NCBI GenBank assembly: GCA_031277805.1
Contig: JAITLR010000017.1
Coordinates: 186,001-250,000 of the forward strand
Source: Comamonas sp.
GTDB lineage: Bacteria; Pseudomonadota; Gammaproteobacteria; Burkholderiales; Burkholderiaceae_C
DNA: 64,000 bases
Direction: 5' to 3'
Part shown: piece by piece, positions 41,966 through 50,437 of the stretch
How positions within the stretch are numbered: position 1 is the stretch's first letter
Layout of the letters: each line of letters starts with the position of its first letter
Translations under genes and position numbers: made by a program
The notes under the pieces: model-generated
Seen by the model: only the letters and a program-made list of their open reading frames with translations
Databases searched by the model: none
Told to the model about the DNA's origin: nothing

Positions 41966-42003
41966 ATAGCTGATTGCGCTTGATAGGTAAGCGTTAGCGG
42001 CAT
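41966..42003. repeat. Dispersed intergenic repeat, family A (copy 6, short form)
   Basis: CATAGCTGATTGCGCTTGAT followed by AGGTAAGCGTTAGCGGC is the short form, in which the right arm returns after only a few bases. It lies just before proB. Confidence 0.62.
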
Positions 42004-42020
42004 AAAATACTATAGATTCC

Positions 42021-43157
42021 ATGTCTTCCAACGTGTTGCGTGATGCCCATCGCATCGTCGTCAAAGTCGGCTCCAGCCTGGTGACCAATGAAGGCCGAGG
42101 GCTGGATGAGGCTGCCATTCAGGAGTGGAGCCGTCAGCTGGCCGCCTTGGTGCATGGTGAGGACGGCGTCAAGCGCGAAGTCATCATGGTTTCCAGTGGT
42201 GCCATTGCCGAAGGCATGAAGCGCCTGGGCTGGGCAGTGCGTCCAACCGAAGTGCATGAGCTGCAGGCCGCTGCAGCCGTGGGGCAGATGGGCCTGGCCC
42301 AGATGTACGAGACCAAGCTGCGTGAGGAAAACGTGCCCAGCGCCCAGGTGCTGCTGACTCATGCCGACCTGGCCGATCGCGAGCGCTATCTGAACGCCCG
42401 CACCACGTTGCTGACCCTGCTGCAGTTGGGTGTGGTGCCTGTCATCAACGAGAACGATACGGTGGTCATCGACGAGATCAAGTTCGGCGACAACGACACG
42501 CTGGGCGCCTTGGTGGCGAACCTGGTGGAAGCGGATGCCTTGGTCATCCTGACCGATCAGCGTGGCCTCTACAGTGCCGATCCGCGCAAGAACCCCGATG
42601 CCAGATTCATTGATGTGGCTGAAGCAGGTGATCCCGCGCTCGAAGCCATGGCTGGCGGGGCCGGTCTGTCCATTGGCACGGGTGGCATGATCACCAAGAT
42701 TCTGGCGGCCAAGCGTGCTGCAGGCTCCGGTGCTTCCACCGTGATTGCCTGGGGGCGAGAGAAAGATGTGCTGCTGCGCCTGACGCAGGGCGAATCCATC
42801 GGCACGCTGCTGGTGGCTCATACCCACAAGACCCAGGCACGCAAGCAGTGGATTGCTGACCATCTGAAGCTGCGTGGCTCGGTGACCGTGGACGCGGGGG
42901 CTGTGGCCAAGCTGCGTGACGAAGGCAAGAGCCTGCTGCCCATCGGCATGATTGCCGTGGAAGGCGATTTTTCACGTGGCGAAGTGATTGCCGTGCGCGA
43001 TGAGAATGGCGTGGAGATTGCTCGTGGTCTGGCCAGTTATGCGGGCGCCGAAGCGCGTTTGCTGTGCCGCAAGAGTTCGTCCGAAATTGAAAGCCTGCTG
43101 GGCTACTCGGCAGGCCCTGAAATGGTTCATCGCGACAATATGGTGGTTGCTGGGTAG
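42021..43157 (+). CDS. proB: Glutamate 5-kinase
   Basis: ProB phosphorylates glutamate in the first step of proline synthesis. The 378-residue protein has the amino acid kinase domain ([59 protein letters not shown]) and a C-terminal PUA domain from about residue 285 ([13 protein letters not shown]). It is transcribed alone, with a terminator after it; proA is not next to it. Confidence 0.96.
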   Translation: MSSNVLRDAHRIVVKVGSSLVTNEGRGLDEAAIQEWSRQLAALVHGEDGVKREVIMVSSGAIAEGMKRLGWAVRPTEVHELQAAAAVGQMGLAQMYETKLREENVPSAQVLLTHADLADRERYLNARTTLLTLLQLGVVPVINENDTVVIDEIKFGDNDTLGALVANLVEADALVILTDQRGLYSADPRKNPDARFIDVAEAGDPALEAMAGGAGLSIGTGGMITKILAAKRAAGSGASTVIAWGREKDVLLRLTQGESIGTLLVAHTHKTQARKQWIADHLKLRGSVTVDAGAVAKLRDEGKSLLPIGMIAVEGDFSRGEVIAVRDENGVEIARGLASYAGAEARLLCRKSSSEIESLLGYSAGPEMVHRDNMVVAG

Positions 43158-43180
43158 TTGATCATTGAGGCCAAGAAACA

Positions 43181-43216
43181 AAAAAGCCGTAATGCCTTTC
43201 AGCATTACGGCTTTTT
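43181..43216. terminator. Bidirectional terminator between proB and rppH
   Basis: A perfect 15-bp stem, AAAAAGCCGTAATGC / GCATTACGGCTTTTT, with a 6-base loop can act for both converging genes. Confidence 0.92.
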
Positions 43217-43300
43217 CATTGTCGGGCTGCCCCAAGATCAAAAACGCCCCTCTTGGAAGGGGCGCGGCCACACGAAGTGGGCAAGCGCAGGGGCCATTTT

Positions 43301-44002
43301 TCATTGCAGCGGTTTGTTGTCCTCAGGCGCACCAAATTCACTTTGTGGATCCGGGTCAAAGCTGGCCCCAGGAGGGAGCTCCATTCCTGGATTGATGCGG
43401 AAGCTTCCCGTGCGAGCTGGATGCAATGAAGGCAGGTGATAGGTAGCGTGGGCTACCGGGCCTGCGTTACCTGCTTCCTGTTCGCGCGGACGCATGCCGC
43501 TGCGCAAATAGCGATTGCGTTGCTGCTCGCTGCGTGGCACAAAACGTGCCAGCTCGGTCAGCGCCATTTCATACACACCGCGTTTGAATTCGACCACCAC
43601 ATCCAGAGGAACCCAGTAGTCATTCCATCGCCAGGCATCGAACTCAGGGTGGTCGGTGGCACGCAGGTTCAAATCCCAGTCGTGACCCACCAACTGAAGC
43701 AGAAACCATATCTGCTTCTGGCCTTTGTAGTGCCCGCGCGCGTCGCGGCGGATGTACCTGTCTGGCACCTCGTAGCGCAACCAGTCCCTGGTGCGGGCAA
43801 CCACGCGAACGTGATTGGGCTTCAGCCCCACTTCCTCGTGCAGTTCGCGGAACATGGCTTGTTCGGGTGTCTCCCCCCGGTCAATGCCACCTTGCGGAAA
43901 CTGCCAGCTGTGGGTGCGAATGCGTTTACCCCAGAACACCTGGTTTCTTTGGTTGAGCAGGATGATGCCGACGTTCGGGCGAAATCCGTCCCGGTCAAGC
44001 AT
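43301..44002 (-). CDS. rppH: RNA pyrophosphohydrolase (Nudix)
   Basis: RppH removes pyrophosphate from mRNA 5' ends and so triggers decay. The Nudix box lies in [20 protein letters not shown] near residues 37-56, and the N-terminus [15 protein letters not shown] matches the family. The 233-residue protein has a ~60-residue C-terminal extension rich in Pro, Arg and Ser beyond the E. coli length. The ATG at 44002 follows GGGG; an upstream ATG at 44041 is less likely. Divergent from proS. Confidence 0.92.
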   Translation of the reverse strand: MLDRDGFRPNVGIILLNQRNQVFWGKRIRTHSWQFPQGGIDRGETPEQAMFRELHEEVGLKPNHVRVVARTRDWLRYEVPDRYIRRDARGHYKGQKQIWFLLQLVGHDWDLNLRATDHPEFDAWRWNDYWVPLDVVVEFKRGVYEMALTELARFVPRSEQQRNRYLRSGMRPREQEAGNAGPVAHATYHLPSLHPARTGSFRINPGMELPPGASFDPDPQSEFGAPEDNKPLQ

Positions 44003-44096
44003 AATCAAACCCCAAATTTTTGAATTGTGTTCATTATGCATGGCCCCTTGTGCTCGACAAGCGGGCCATGCCTATTTCCACTGAATTGCCAGTTCC

Positions 44097-45839
44097 ATGA
44101 AAGCCTCCCAATTTCTCATCTCCACCCTGAAAGAAGCTCCGGCCGACGCCGAAGTGGTCAGCCACAAGCTCATGACGCGGGCTGGCATGATCAAAAAGCT
44201 GGGTGCAGGCATCTATAACTACATGCCCATGGGCCTGCGCGTGATCCGCAAGGTCGAGGCCATCGTGCGTGAAGAAATGAACCGCGCTGGCGCCATCGAA
44301 ACCACGATGCCCGTGGTGCAGCCCGCCGAGCTGTGGCAGGAGACCGGCCGCTTCGAGAAGATGGGCCCCGAGTTGCTGCGTATCCAGGACCGCCATGGCC
44401 GGGATTTCGTGATCCAGCCCACTTCCGAAGAAGTGGTGACCGATATCGCGCGTCAGGAGTTCAAGAGCTACAAGCAGTTGCCCAAGAACCTCTACCAGAT
44501 TCAGACCAAGTTCCGCGATGAGCGTCGCCCCCGCTTTGGCCTGATGCGTGGCCGCGAGTTCATCATGAAGGACGCCTACTCCTTCGACAAGGACCGCGAC
44601 GCCGCCCAGATCAGCTACCAGACCATGCGCGAAGCCTATAAGCGCATCTTTGACCGCTTCGGTCTGCAGTACCGCGCCGTGCGCGCTGACTCTGGCGCGA
44701 TTGGTGGCGATCTGAGCGAAGAATTCCAGGTGATCGCCTCTACGGGTGAAGACGCCATCGTCTACTGCCCTAATAGCGACTATGCAGCCAATATCGAGAA
44801 GGCCGAGAGCCTGGCGCCCACCCAGGCCCGTCCTGCAGCTGCCAAGGCCATGGAAAAGGTTGCCACGCCTGGTAACAGCACCTGCGAAGCCGTGGCCGAG
44901 CAACTGGGCCTGCCTTTGAGCCAGACCGTGAAGTCGCTGGTGTTGGCCACGGACGAGCTGGATGACAAGGGTCTGATCGTCAAGACGCAAGTGTGGCTGG
45001 TGCTGCTGCGCGGCGATCACGAGATGAACGAGATCAAGGTGGGCAAGGTCGAAGGCTTGGCGGGCTTCCGCTTTGCTTCGGTGCCCGAGATCGAAGAGCA
45101 CTTTGGCGCCAAGCCCGGCTATCTGGGCCCCATCGGCCTCAAGAAGCCCGTGAATATCGTGGTGGACCGCGATGTGGCCGTGATGGCTGACTGGGTCTGC
45201 GGTGCCAACGAGGAAGATTTCCACATCACCGGTGTGAACTTTGGCCGCGACCTGCCCGAGCCTGCCGTAGTGGCTGATCTGCGCAATGTGGTGGCTGGCG
45301 ACCAGTCGCCCGACGGCGCGGGTGAACTTGCCATTGAGCGCGGTATTGAAATCGGCCATGTGTTCTACCTGGGCACCAAGTACTCCAAGGCCATGGACGC
45401 GACCTTCCTGGGCGACAACGGCAAGCCTCAGCACTTTGAAATGGGTTGCTATGGCATTGGCGTGACCCGCCTGCCCGCCGCAGCCGTGGAGCAGAACCAC
45501 GACGAACGCGGCATGATCTGGCCCGATGCGATTGCGCCGTTCACCGTGGTGATTTGCCCCATCGGCATGGGGCGCAGCGAGGCCGTGAAGACCGAAGCCG
45601 AGAAACTCTACTCCGAGCTGCTGGCGCTGGGTGTGGACGTGATTCTCGACGACCGCGACGAGCGCCCCGGTGCCATGCTGGCCGACTGGGAGCTGATCGG
45701 CGTGCCCCACCGCGTGGTGCTGGGCGACCGTGGTCTGAAGGACGGTGTGGTCGAGTACCAGCAGCGCCGTGACACGGAAGCTACAAAGCTGGCGACGAAT
45801 GAGGTGCTGAACCACCTCAAGAGCCGTCTGGGCTTGTAA
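44097..45839 (+). CDS. proS: Prolyl-tRNA synthetase
   Basis: ProS charges tRNA-Pro. The 580-residue bacterial-type enzyme has the class II motif 1 region (MPLGLRV-like [20 protein letters not shown]), motif 2 ([20 protein letters not shown]), the ~180-residue inserted editing domain (about residues 225-410) and motif 3 ([12 protein letters not shown]), then an anticodon-binding domain. The lytic transglycosylase gene follows after 12 bases. Confidence 0.97.
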   Translation: MKASQFLISTLKEAPADAEVVSHKLMTRAGMIKKLGAGIYNYMPMGLRVIRKVEAIVREEMNRAGAIETTMPVVQPAELWQETGRFEKMGPELLRIQDRHGRDFVIQPTSEEVVTDIARQEFKSYKQLPKNLYQIQTKFRDERRPRFGLMRGREFIMKDAYSFDKDRDAAQISYQTMREAYKRIFDRFGLQYRAVRADSGAIGGDLSEEFQVIASTGEDAIVYCPNSDYAANIEKAESLAPTQARPAAAKAMEKVATPGNSTCEAVAEQLGLPLSQTVKSLVLATDELDDKGLIVKTQVWLVLLRGDHEMNEIKVGKVEGLAGFRFASVPEIEEHFGAKPGYLGPIGLKKPVNIVVDRDVAVMADWVCGANEEDFHITGVNFGRDLPEPAVVADLRNVVAGDQSPDGAGELAIERGIEIGHVFYLGTKYSKAMDATFLGDNGKPQHFEMGCYGIGVTRLPAAAVEQNHDERGMIWPDAIAPFTVVICPIGMGRSEAVKTEAEKLYSELLALGVDVILDDRDERPGAMLADWELIGVPHRVVLGDRGLKDGVVEYQQRRDTEATKLATNEVLNHLKSRLGL

Positions 45840-45851
45840 GCTTCTGCTTCC

Positions 45852-46493
45852 ATGTCGCTCAACAGACGTTCCTGCCTTGCCGCTGCTTCGCTAGCCCTGC
45901 CGTCGGCAGGCTGGCTGCTGCCGCAAGCGGCATGGGCTGGAGGACAGCTGGAAGAGCCGCTGGCCGATTCGGTACGCACAGCCATGAGTGCTGCCGTGGC
46001 CGGATCGGGCGCGCCTCCCGAACTGGAGTTCATCTCCACTGAATCTCGCATGAGCTATCTGCGCTGGTTGGTGGCTAGCAGCGACAAGCTGGTCAAGCGC
46101 AAGCCCGATCCACAGGTGCGGCGCGAATTTTTGCAGACCGTCTGGTATGAGGCAAAGCGCGCGGGTCTGGATGTGTCCATGGTCATGGGGCTGATCCAGG
46201 TGGAAAGCGGTTTCCGCAAATATGCGATCTCCAGCGTGGGCGCGCGCGGCTATATGCAGATCATGCCGTTCTGGATGCGTTTGATTGGCGATGGAGACGC
46301 CGGCAAGCTGTTTCATATGCAGACCAACCTGCGCTTTGGCTGCGTGATCCTGCGTCATTACCTGGACCGTGAAAAAGGTGATGCCTATATGGCCCTGGGG
46401 CGTTACAACGGCAGCCGTGGGCAGCCGCAGTATCCGAATGCGGTATTTGGTGCACAAAGGCGCTGGCTGATTGAAGAGCCACGCTCGGCTTAA
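45852..46493 (+). CDS. Lytic transglycosylase, SLT-type
   Basis: The 213-residue protein has a soluble lytic transglycosylase domain that cleaves peptidoglycan glycan strands. The catalytic glutamate is in IQVESGFRKYA (about residue 118), followed by GYMQIMPFW and ALGRYNGSRG. The N-terminus MSLNRRSCLAAASLAL has paired arginines before a hydrophobic run, so a Tat signal is possible; a Sec signal ending AWA is the alternative. It is linked to proS and ends at a strong terminator. Confidence 0.9.
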   Translation: MSLNRRSCLAAASLALPSAGWLLPQAAWAGGQLEEPLADSVRTAMSAAVAGSGAPPELEFISTESRMSYLRWLVASSDKLVKRKPDPQVRREFLQTVWYEAKRAGLDVSMVMGLIQVESGFRKYAISSVGARGYMQIMPFWMRLIGDGDAGKLFHMQTNLRFGCVILRHYLDREKGDAYMALGRYNGSRGQPQYPNAVFGAQRRWLIEEPRSA

Positions 46494-46510
46494 GTACCAA
46501 TTTTTCATGC

Positions 46511-46540
46511 AAAAAGCGAGCCTGAGGCTCGCTTTTTTTT
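46511..46540. terminator. Terminator after the lytic transglycosylase
   Basis: AAAAAGCGAGCC and GGCTCGCTTTTT pair around TGA, followed by extra T. It lies between convergent genes and could act on both strands. Confidence 0.9.
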
Positions 46541-46569
46541 AGCTTGAAAAGGCTTGAAACCCAGTGAGG

Positions 46570-46588
46570 TCAAGCGCTGTCAGCTATG
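46570..46588. repeat. Dispersed intergenic repeat, family A (copy 7, right arm only)
   Basis: TCAAGCGCTGTCAGCTATG matches the right arm of the family A element. It overlaps the 3' end of the CNNM-type gene read from the other strand. Confidence 0.5.
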
Positions 46589-47959
46589 GTTCGAGGAGTC
46601 TTTGGCTGATATGGCCGAGCTCTGTACCTTGGCTGCGGCAGCGGCCGCAGGTGCCGCCGACTCTGCGGAGTCCGTGGACAGGCGTGTGACCATGACCTGA
46701 TCGATACGGTAGCTGTCCACGTCCAGTACCTCGAACTTGTAGTGATTCCAGTTCACGGTGTCCGTGCGGCGCGGCACGCGGCGCAGCATGACCATGAGAA
46801 AACCGGCCAGTGTCTCGTACTCGTCGTCATGCGGCATATCGTCCAGCTGCAGCACGCGCATCACGTCCTCGATGGGGGTGATACCGTCAATCAGCCAGGA
46901 ATGCTCGTCGCGGCGGATGATCTGCTCCTCGTCGGTAGGCCCTACCAGGTCACCCATCACCGTGCTCATCACGTCGTTCAGGGTCACCACACCCACGACC
47001 AGGCTGTACTCGTTGACGATGACGGCAAAGTCCTCATGCACCATGCGGAACTGCTCCAGCACCTCGGCCAGCGTCAGGCGGTCGGGCACGATCAGCACCT
47101 TGCGGATCAGGCTGTCATCGGTCAGCGACAAGGGCTGGTTGTTGAGCGCGCGCTGGAACAGGTCCTTGGCATCCACATAGCCGATCACATGGTCGATATC
47201 ACCTTCGCAGACGGGGTAGGTGGAAAAAGGCTCTTCGGCAATACGCGCGCGGATGATGGCATCACTGTCGTCGCGGTAGAAAAAGGCCACGCTGTCACGC
47301 TGGGTCATGGCCGAGGCCACGGTGCGGGAGTCCAGCTCGAACACATTGGCAATCACCTGCTGCTCGCGTACGGCCAGCACACCGGCCTTGGTGCCGGCCT
47401 CGGTCATGGCCAGGATGTCTTCGGAGGTGATGCGTTCGTCACGTGTGGTGGGCAGGCCCAGCAGTTTGAACAGAGCCTCGGTGGCATGGTTGTAGAACCA
47501 GGTGATGGGTTTGAAGACCATCACGCACCAGCGCATAGGGGCCAGCACCCGCACGATATAGCGCTCAGGCTCATTCATGCTCAGGCGCCGGGGCAGCAGA
47601 TCGGCCAGCAGAATGAAGGCGGATGTGACTATGAAAAATGAGAACAGAAAGCCCAGGGTTCCAGCCAGGCTGGGCGATACCCAGAGGCTGAACATTTCGG
47701 TCAGCGAAGGGCTGAAAGCTCCCTCGCCCACGATGCCGCCGAGGATGGCAACTGCGTTCTGACCCACTTGCACCACGGTGAAATACTCGCCTGGCTGCTC
47801 TTGCACACGCAGTGCACGCTCTGCACGGCCATCACCGTCATCGGCCATCTGACGCAGGCGCAGGCGTCGTGATGCGGCCAATGCGATCTCGGCAACAGAG
47901 AAAAAGGCGCTGAGCAGAATCAGCAGGCAAATCACCAACAGGCTTTGGGTCACACTCAT
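46580..47959 (-). CDS. CNNM/CorC-type membrane protein (hemolysin-family annotation)
   Basis: The 459-residue protein has an N-terminal DUF21/CNNM membrane domain with about four hydrophobic segments, then a tandem CBS pair (about residues 205-330, including YPVCEGDIDHVIGYVDAKDL and VIVNEYSLVVGVVTLNDV) and a CorC_HlyC domain. CNNM proteins handle magnesium or act in its efflux; the hemolysin label is historical. I use the ATG at 47959 (MSVTQSLLVICLL); a 23-residue upstream extension is possible. The C-terminus is Ala/Ser-rich. Confidence 0.88.
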   Translation of the reverse strand: MSVTQSLLVICLLILLSAFFSVAEIALAASRRLRLRQMADDGDGRAERALRVQEQPGEYFTVVQVGQNAVAILGGIVGEGAFSPSLTEMFSLWVSPSLAGTLGFLFSFFIVTSAFILLADLLPRRLSMNEPERYIVRVLAPMRWCVMVFKPITWFYNHATEALFKLLGLPTTRDERITSEDILAMTEAGTKAGVLAVREQQVIANVFELDSRTVASAMTQRDSVAFFYRDDSDAIIRARIAEEPFSTYPVCEGDIDHVIGYVDAKDLFQRALNNQPLSLTDDSLIRKVLIVPDRLTLAEVLEQFRMVHEDFAVIVNEYSLVVGVVTLNDVMSTVMGDLVGPTDEEQIIRRDEHSWLIDGITPIEDVMRVLQLDDMPHDDEYETLAGFLMVMLRRVPRRTDTVNWNHYKFEVLDVDSYRIDQVMVTRLSTDSAESAAPAAAAAAKVQSSAISAKDSSNHS

Positions 47960-48073
47960 AGGCAAGGCTGCTGCGGCACGAATGGGTGCCTGCAACCGGT
48001 TGTAGAACAAGACCCTATTCGACCACATAAAGCGTGCTACAGATATCAGTGCAGGCTTGTGGAGCAGAAGCGG

Positions 48074-48511
48074 TTATGCGACGGTTGAGTGCGCGGCTCG
48101 GGCCAGAGCGTCGGCCTCGGTGTTTCTATGACGTGGAACCCATTGCAGAACCAGTTCGTCAAAGCCTTGCATGGATATGCGTGCTTCTTCAAACAGATGA
48201 CTGAGGCGGGCGATGGGGCGTGCGGGCTTGGGCAGCGGCGGGCCCAATTGCTCCAGCAGCACATGCGAGTCCGTGCGCACTGTCAGGCTGCGTGCGCCCA
48301 GTGATCGGGCCAGGTTGAGTGCGGCCATCAGTGCCCGTAGCTCGGCCTCGTTGTTGCAGCCGCTGCGGTGCAGGTTTTGCGAGAGATGGTGTTCGCCGCC
48401 ATCCGGCATGCGCAGCACGGCGCCCAGGCTCATGGGACCAGGGTTGGGCAAAGAGCTGCCATCGATATGAATGCAGCAGTGGTGGGGTGGGGGAGGCGGT
48501 AGGGCTGGCAT
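48074..48511 (-). CDS. Ribonuclease H-like protein
   Basis: The 145-residue product has the RNase HI plan: HIDGSSLPNPG with the first aspartate, NNEAELRALMAAL with the glutamate, VRTDSHVLLEQL with the next aspartate, and HRNTEADALAR near the end. It may cut RNA in RNA-DNA hybrids; relatives of this length are also annotated reverse-transcriptase-like. The ATG at 48511 is used. The terminator of the upstream grxD gene occupies the bases directly before it, so no ordinary ribosome binding site is free. Confidence 0.87.
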   Translation of the reverse strand: MPALPPPPPHHCCIHIDGSSLPNPGPMSLGAVLRMPDGGEHHLSQNLHRSGCNNEAELRALMAALNLARSLGARSLTVRTDSHVLLEQLGPPLPKPARPIARLSHLFEEARISMQGFDELVLQWVPRHRNTEADALARAAHSTVA

Positions 48512-48512
48512 G

Positions 48513-48539
48513 AAAAAGCCACCGGAATGCCGGTGGCTT
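48513..48539 (-). terminator. Terminator after grxD, overlapping the RNase H-like gene's leader
   Basis: AAGCCACCGG pairs with CCGGTGGCTT around four bases, followed on the minus strand by TTTTT-type sequence. It ends two bases from the next ATG. Confidence 0.85.
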
Positions 48540-48554
48540 GTGACCATGTTTGGC

Positions 48555-48875
48555 TTACTTGGCGGCCAGCACCTGCTGCAGCTCACCGGACTCGTACATC
48601 TCCATCATGATGTCAGAGCCACCGATGAATTCGCCCTTGATGTAGAGCTGAGGAATGGTGGGCCACTGGCTGTAGTCCTTGATGCCCTGGCGGATTTCCT
48701 GATCTTCCAGCACGTTCACGGTGGCGATGGACTTGGCATCCACGCCGCAGGCCTTGAGGATCTGGATGGCACGGCCGGAGAAGCCGCACTGAGGGAAGCT
48801 GGCGTTGCCCTTCATGAACAGCAGGATGTCGTTGTTCTTGACCAGGTCGTCGATGCGTTGTTGGGTGTTGCTCAT
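48555..48875 (-). CDS. grxD: Monothiol glutaredoxin, Grx4 family
   Basis: The 106-residue protein has the monothiol site PQCGFSGRAIQ, WPTIPQLYIKGEFIGG for glutathione and the cis-proline, and SDIMMEMYESGEL. Grx4-type proteins carry or transfer 2Fe-2S clusters. GGAG precedes the ATG. It follows prmC by 137 bases, the usual betaproteobacterial neighbour order. Confidence 0.96.
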   Translation of the reverse strand: MSNTQQRIDDLVKNNDILLFMKGNASFPQCGFSGRAIQILKACGVDAKSIATVNVLEDQEIRQGIKDYSQWPTIPQLYIKGEFIGGSDIMMEMYESGELQQVLAAK

Positions 48876-49012
48876 AGTAGGGCTCCAAGTTCAATGGATG
48901 GCGGCCTGAGCCGCAATGGCTGTAATTATTTCACCGTCTGTAAGCAAGGCGGTGGTGTGAGGAAATGTGAAGAAGTCCTGTGCGGTCATAGATGTGGTCG
49001 CCAGGCGGAATT

Positions 49013-49870
49013 TCAAGTCTTGCCAGGCCATTGACCACCGGTGCAGCGCTCTATGTCGGCGAGGTCTCTTCGGTGCTGTACCTGGACAAAGCCTGTATTG
49101 CGCATCAACTGGGCCACATCGCCGGCCTGATCCCAGCCATGCTCGAAGATGAGCCAGCCACCGGCCTTGAGCACCTGAGGTGCCTGACTGACGATGGCGC
49201 GGATGTCTTCCAGTCCGTCGGCACCGCTGGCCAATGCCGAAAGCGGCTCATGAGTGAGGGCGGCCAAGTGGGGGTCGTCCGAGCGGATATAGGGAGGGTT
49301 GCTGACCACCAGGTCAAACGCAGCCTGGCCGGCCAGCGGCTCCAGCCAGCTGCCGTGGGCAAACTGCACGGGCAGTTTCAGCAGCTGGGCATTGTTTTGG
49401 GCAACGGCCAGCGCATCTGCACTGGCGTCGACTGCGAAGACTTGCGCGGCAGGGCGCTGGCTTTGCAATGCCAGAGCAATGGCGCCGCTGCCGGTGCCCA
49501 GATCTACGACGCGAGTTGGCTGCCCTTCAGGCATCAGTTCCAGTGCCCAGTCCACCAGGGTTTCGGTATCGGGGCGTGGGTCCAGCACTCTGCGGTCCAC
49601 GGCCAGATTCAAGCCGTAGAACTCTTTGTTTCCGGTCAGATAGGCCACGGGGGTGCCCTGCTGGCGCAGGATGCACAGCTGAGCCCAACGTTGCTGCTGC
49701 TCCGTACTTAGTACATCGGTGTCATGCGTGATAAGCCAGGCGCGGGCGTGCGCTGGCTGCTGCATTAAATGCAGCAACAGCATCTGTGCATCGACATGCG
49801 CCATGCCTTGTCTGGCGGCGTGCGCCAGAGCCTGTGCGACGGTGAATGAGGAGGAGGCGGGTTCAGTCAT
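49013..49870 (-). CDS. prmC: Peptide chain release factor N5-glutamine methyltransferase
   Basis: PrmC methylates the GGQ glutamine of release factors. The 285-residue protein has the N-terminal helical domain, the SAM site VVDLGTGSGAIAL near residue 121 and the substrate motif VVSNPPYI near 185. In most relatives it directly follows prfA; here two extra genes lie between. It starts 23 bases after the SUKH-like gene. Confidence 0.95.
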   Translation of the reverse strand: MTEPASSSFTVAQALAHAARQGMAHVDAQMLLLHLMQQPAHARAWLITHDTDVLSTEQQQRWAQLCILRQQGTPVAYLTGNKEFYGLNLAVDRRVLDPRPDTETLVDWALELMPEGQPTRVVDLGTGSGAIALALQSQRPAAQVFAVDASADALAVAQNNAQLLKLPVQFAHGSWLEPLAGQAAFDLVVSNPPYIRSDDPHLAALTHEPLSALASGADGLEDIRAIVSQAPQVLKAGGWLIFEHGWDQAGDVAQLMRNTGFVQVQHRRDLADIERCTGGQWPGKT

Positions 49871-49893
49871 GCTCTCGCTGTGGACGATCTTCT

Positions 49894-50427
49894 TCAGTAA
49901 CGGTAAATCTCGGGATCGCCAGCTTTGTACTTCAGTCCATACAGCGTGGTGGCGGACTGGCCGGGCTCCAGCATGGGGCGTGAGCGTATACCCAGCAACA
50001 GATGTTCCAGAGCTTGCTGAATATTCTCGCCCTCGAAGCTGATGCCTGCAAAAGACCAGGAAAAGCAGCGCCCATCGTGCGCCATCAGCAACTGGCTGTG
50101 GGCATGGTGAACTTCGGCCAAGGGTATCAGCCGGGTGTTCAGGCGCTGTTCCCAGGCGATGAGGGTGTCGTCCGGATCTTCGCCCGTGAAATGGTCTTCA
50201 AGCCAGTCAAACTCTATATTGCTGGTTGCGCATTCCCGACCACTGCCTGCCTGGCCTATATGCAAACCAGCCAGGTTTTGCAGTGCGGCAACTGCGGGAT
50301 GGCTGGCCAGCCGGGGCTGGGTATCCAGAGAACTCCGAACGATGGCGGGAATAGCGGCTTCTCGCTCCGGCGTCCAGCCTTGCGCTATCAGCAGCTCAAG
50401 TACAACAGGCGATTCAAAGTTCAGCAT
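49894..50427 (-). CDS. SUKH-3-type protein (immunity-protein-like)
   Basis: The 177-residue protein matches the SUKH-3 pattern by eye: the N-terminal AQGWTPEREAAIP (residues 15-27), HPAVAALQNLAGLHI, RLIPLAEVHHAHSQLLMAHDGRC and a closing ENIQQALEHLLLG helix. SUKH proteins are best known as immunity factors against polymorphic toxins, but many are encoded without one. No toxin gene is seen here. The ATG at 50427 lies 10 bases after the dikinase-like gene, so the two are probably co-translated. The longer frame to 50661 overlaps that gene and is unlikely. Confidence 0.7.
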   Translation of the reverse strand: MLNFESPVVLELLIAQGWTPEREAAIPAIVRSSLDTQPRLASHPAVAALQNLAGLHIGQAGSGRECATSNIEFDWLEDHFTGEDPDDTLIAWEQRLNTRLIPLAEVHHAHSQLLMAHDGRCFSWSFAGISFEGENIQQALEHLLLGIRSRPMLEPGQSATTLYGLKYKAGDPEIYRY

Positions 50428-50437
50428 GGCAGGACTT

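Noticed and set aside
44034..45815. A 593-codon minus-strand frame across proS
   Set aside because: proS has all synthetase motifs; the antisense frame has none.
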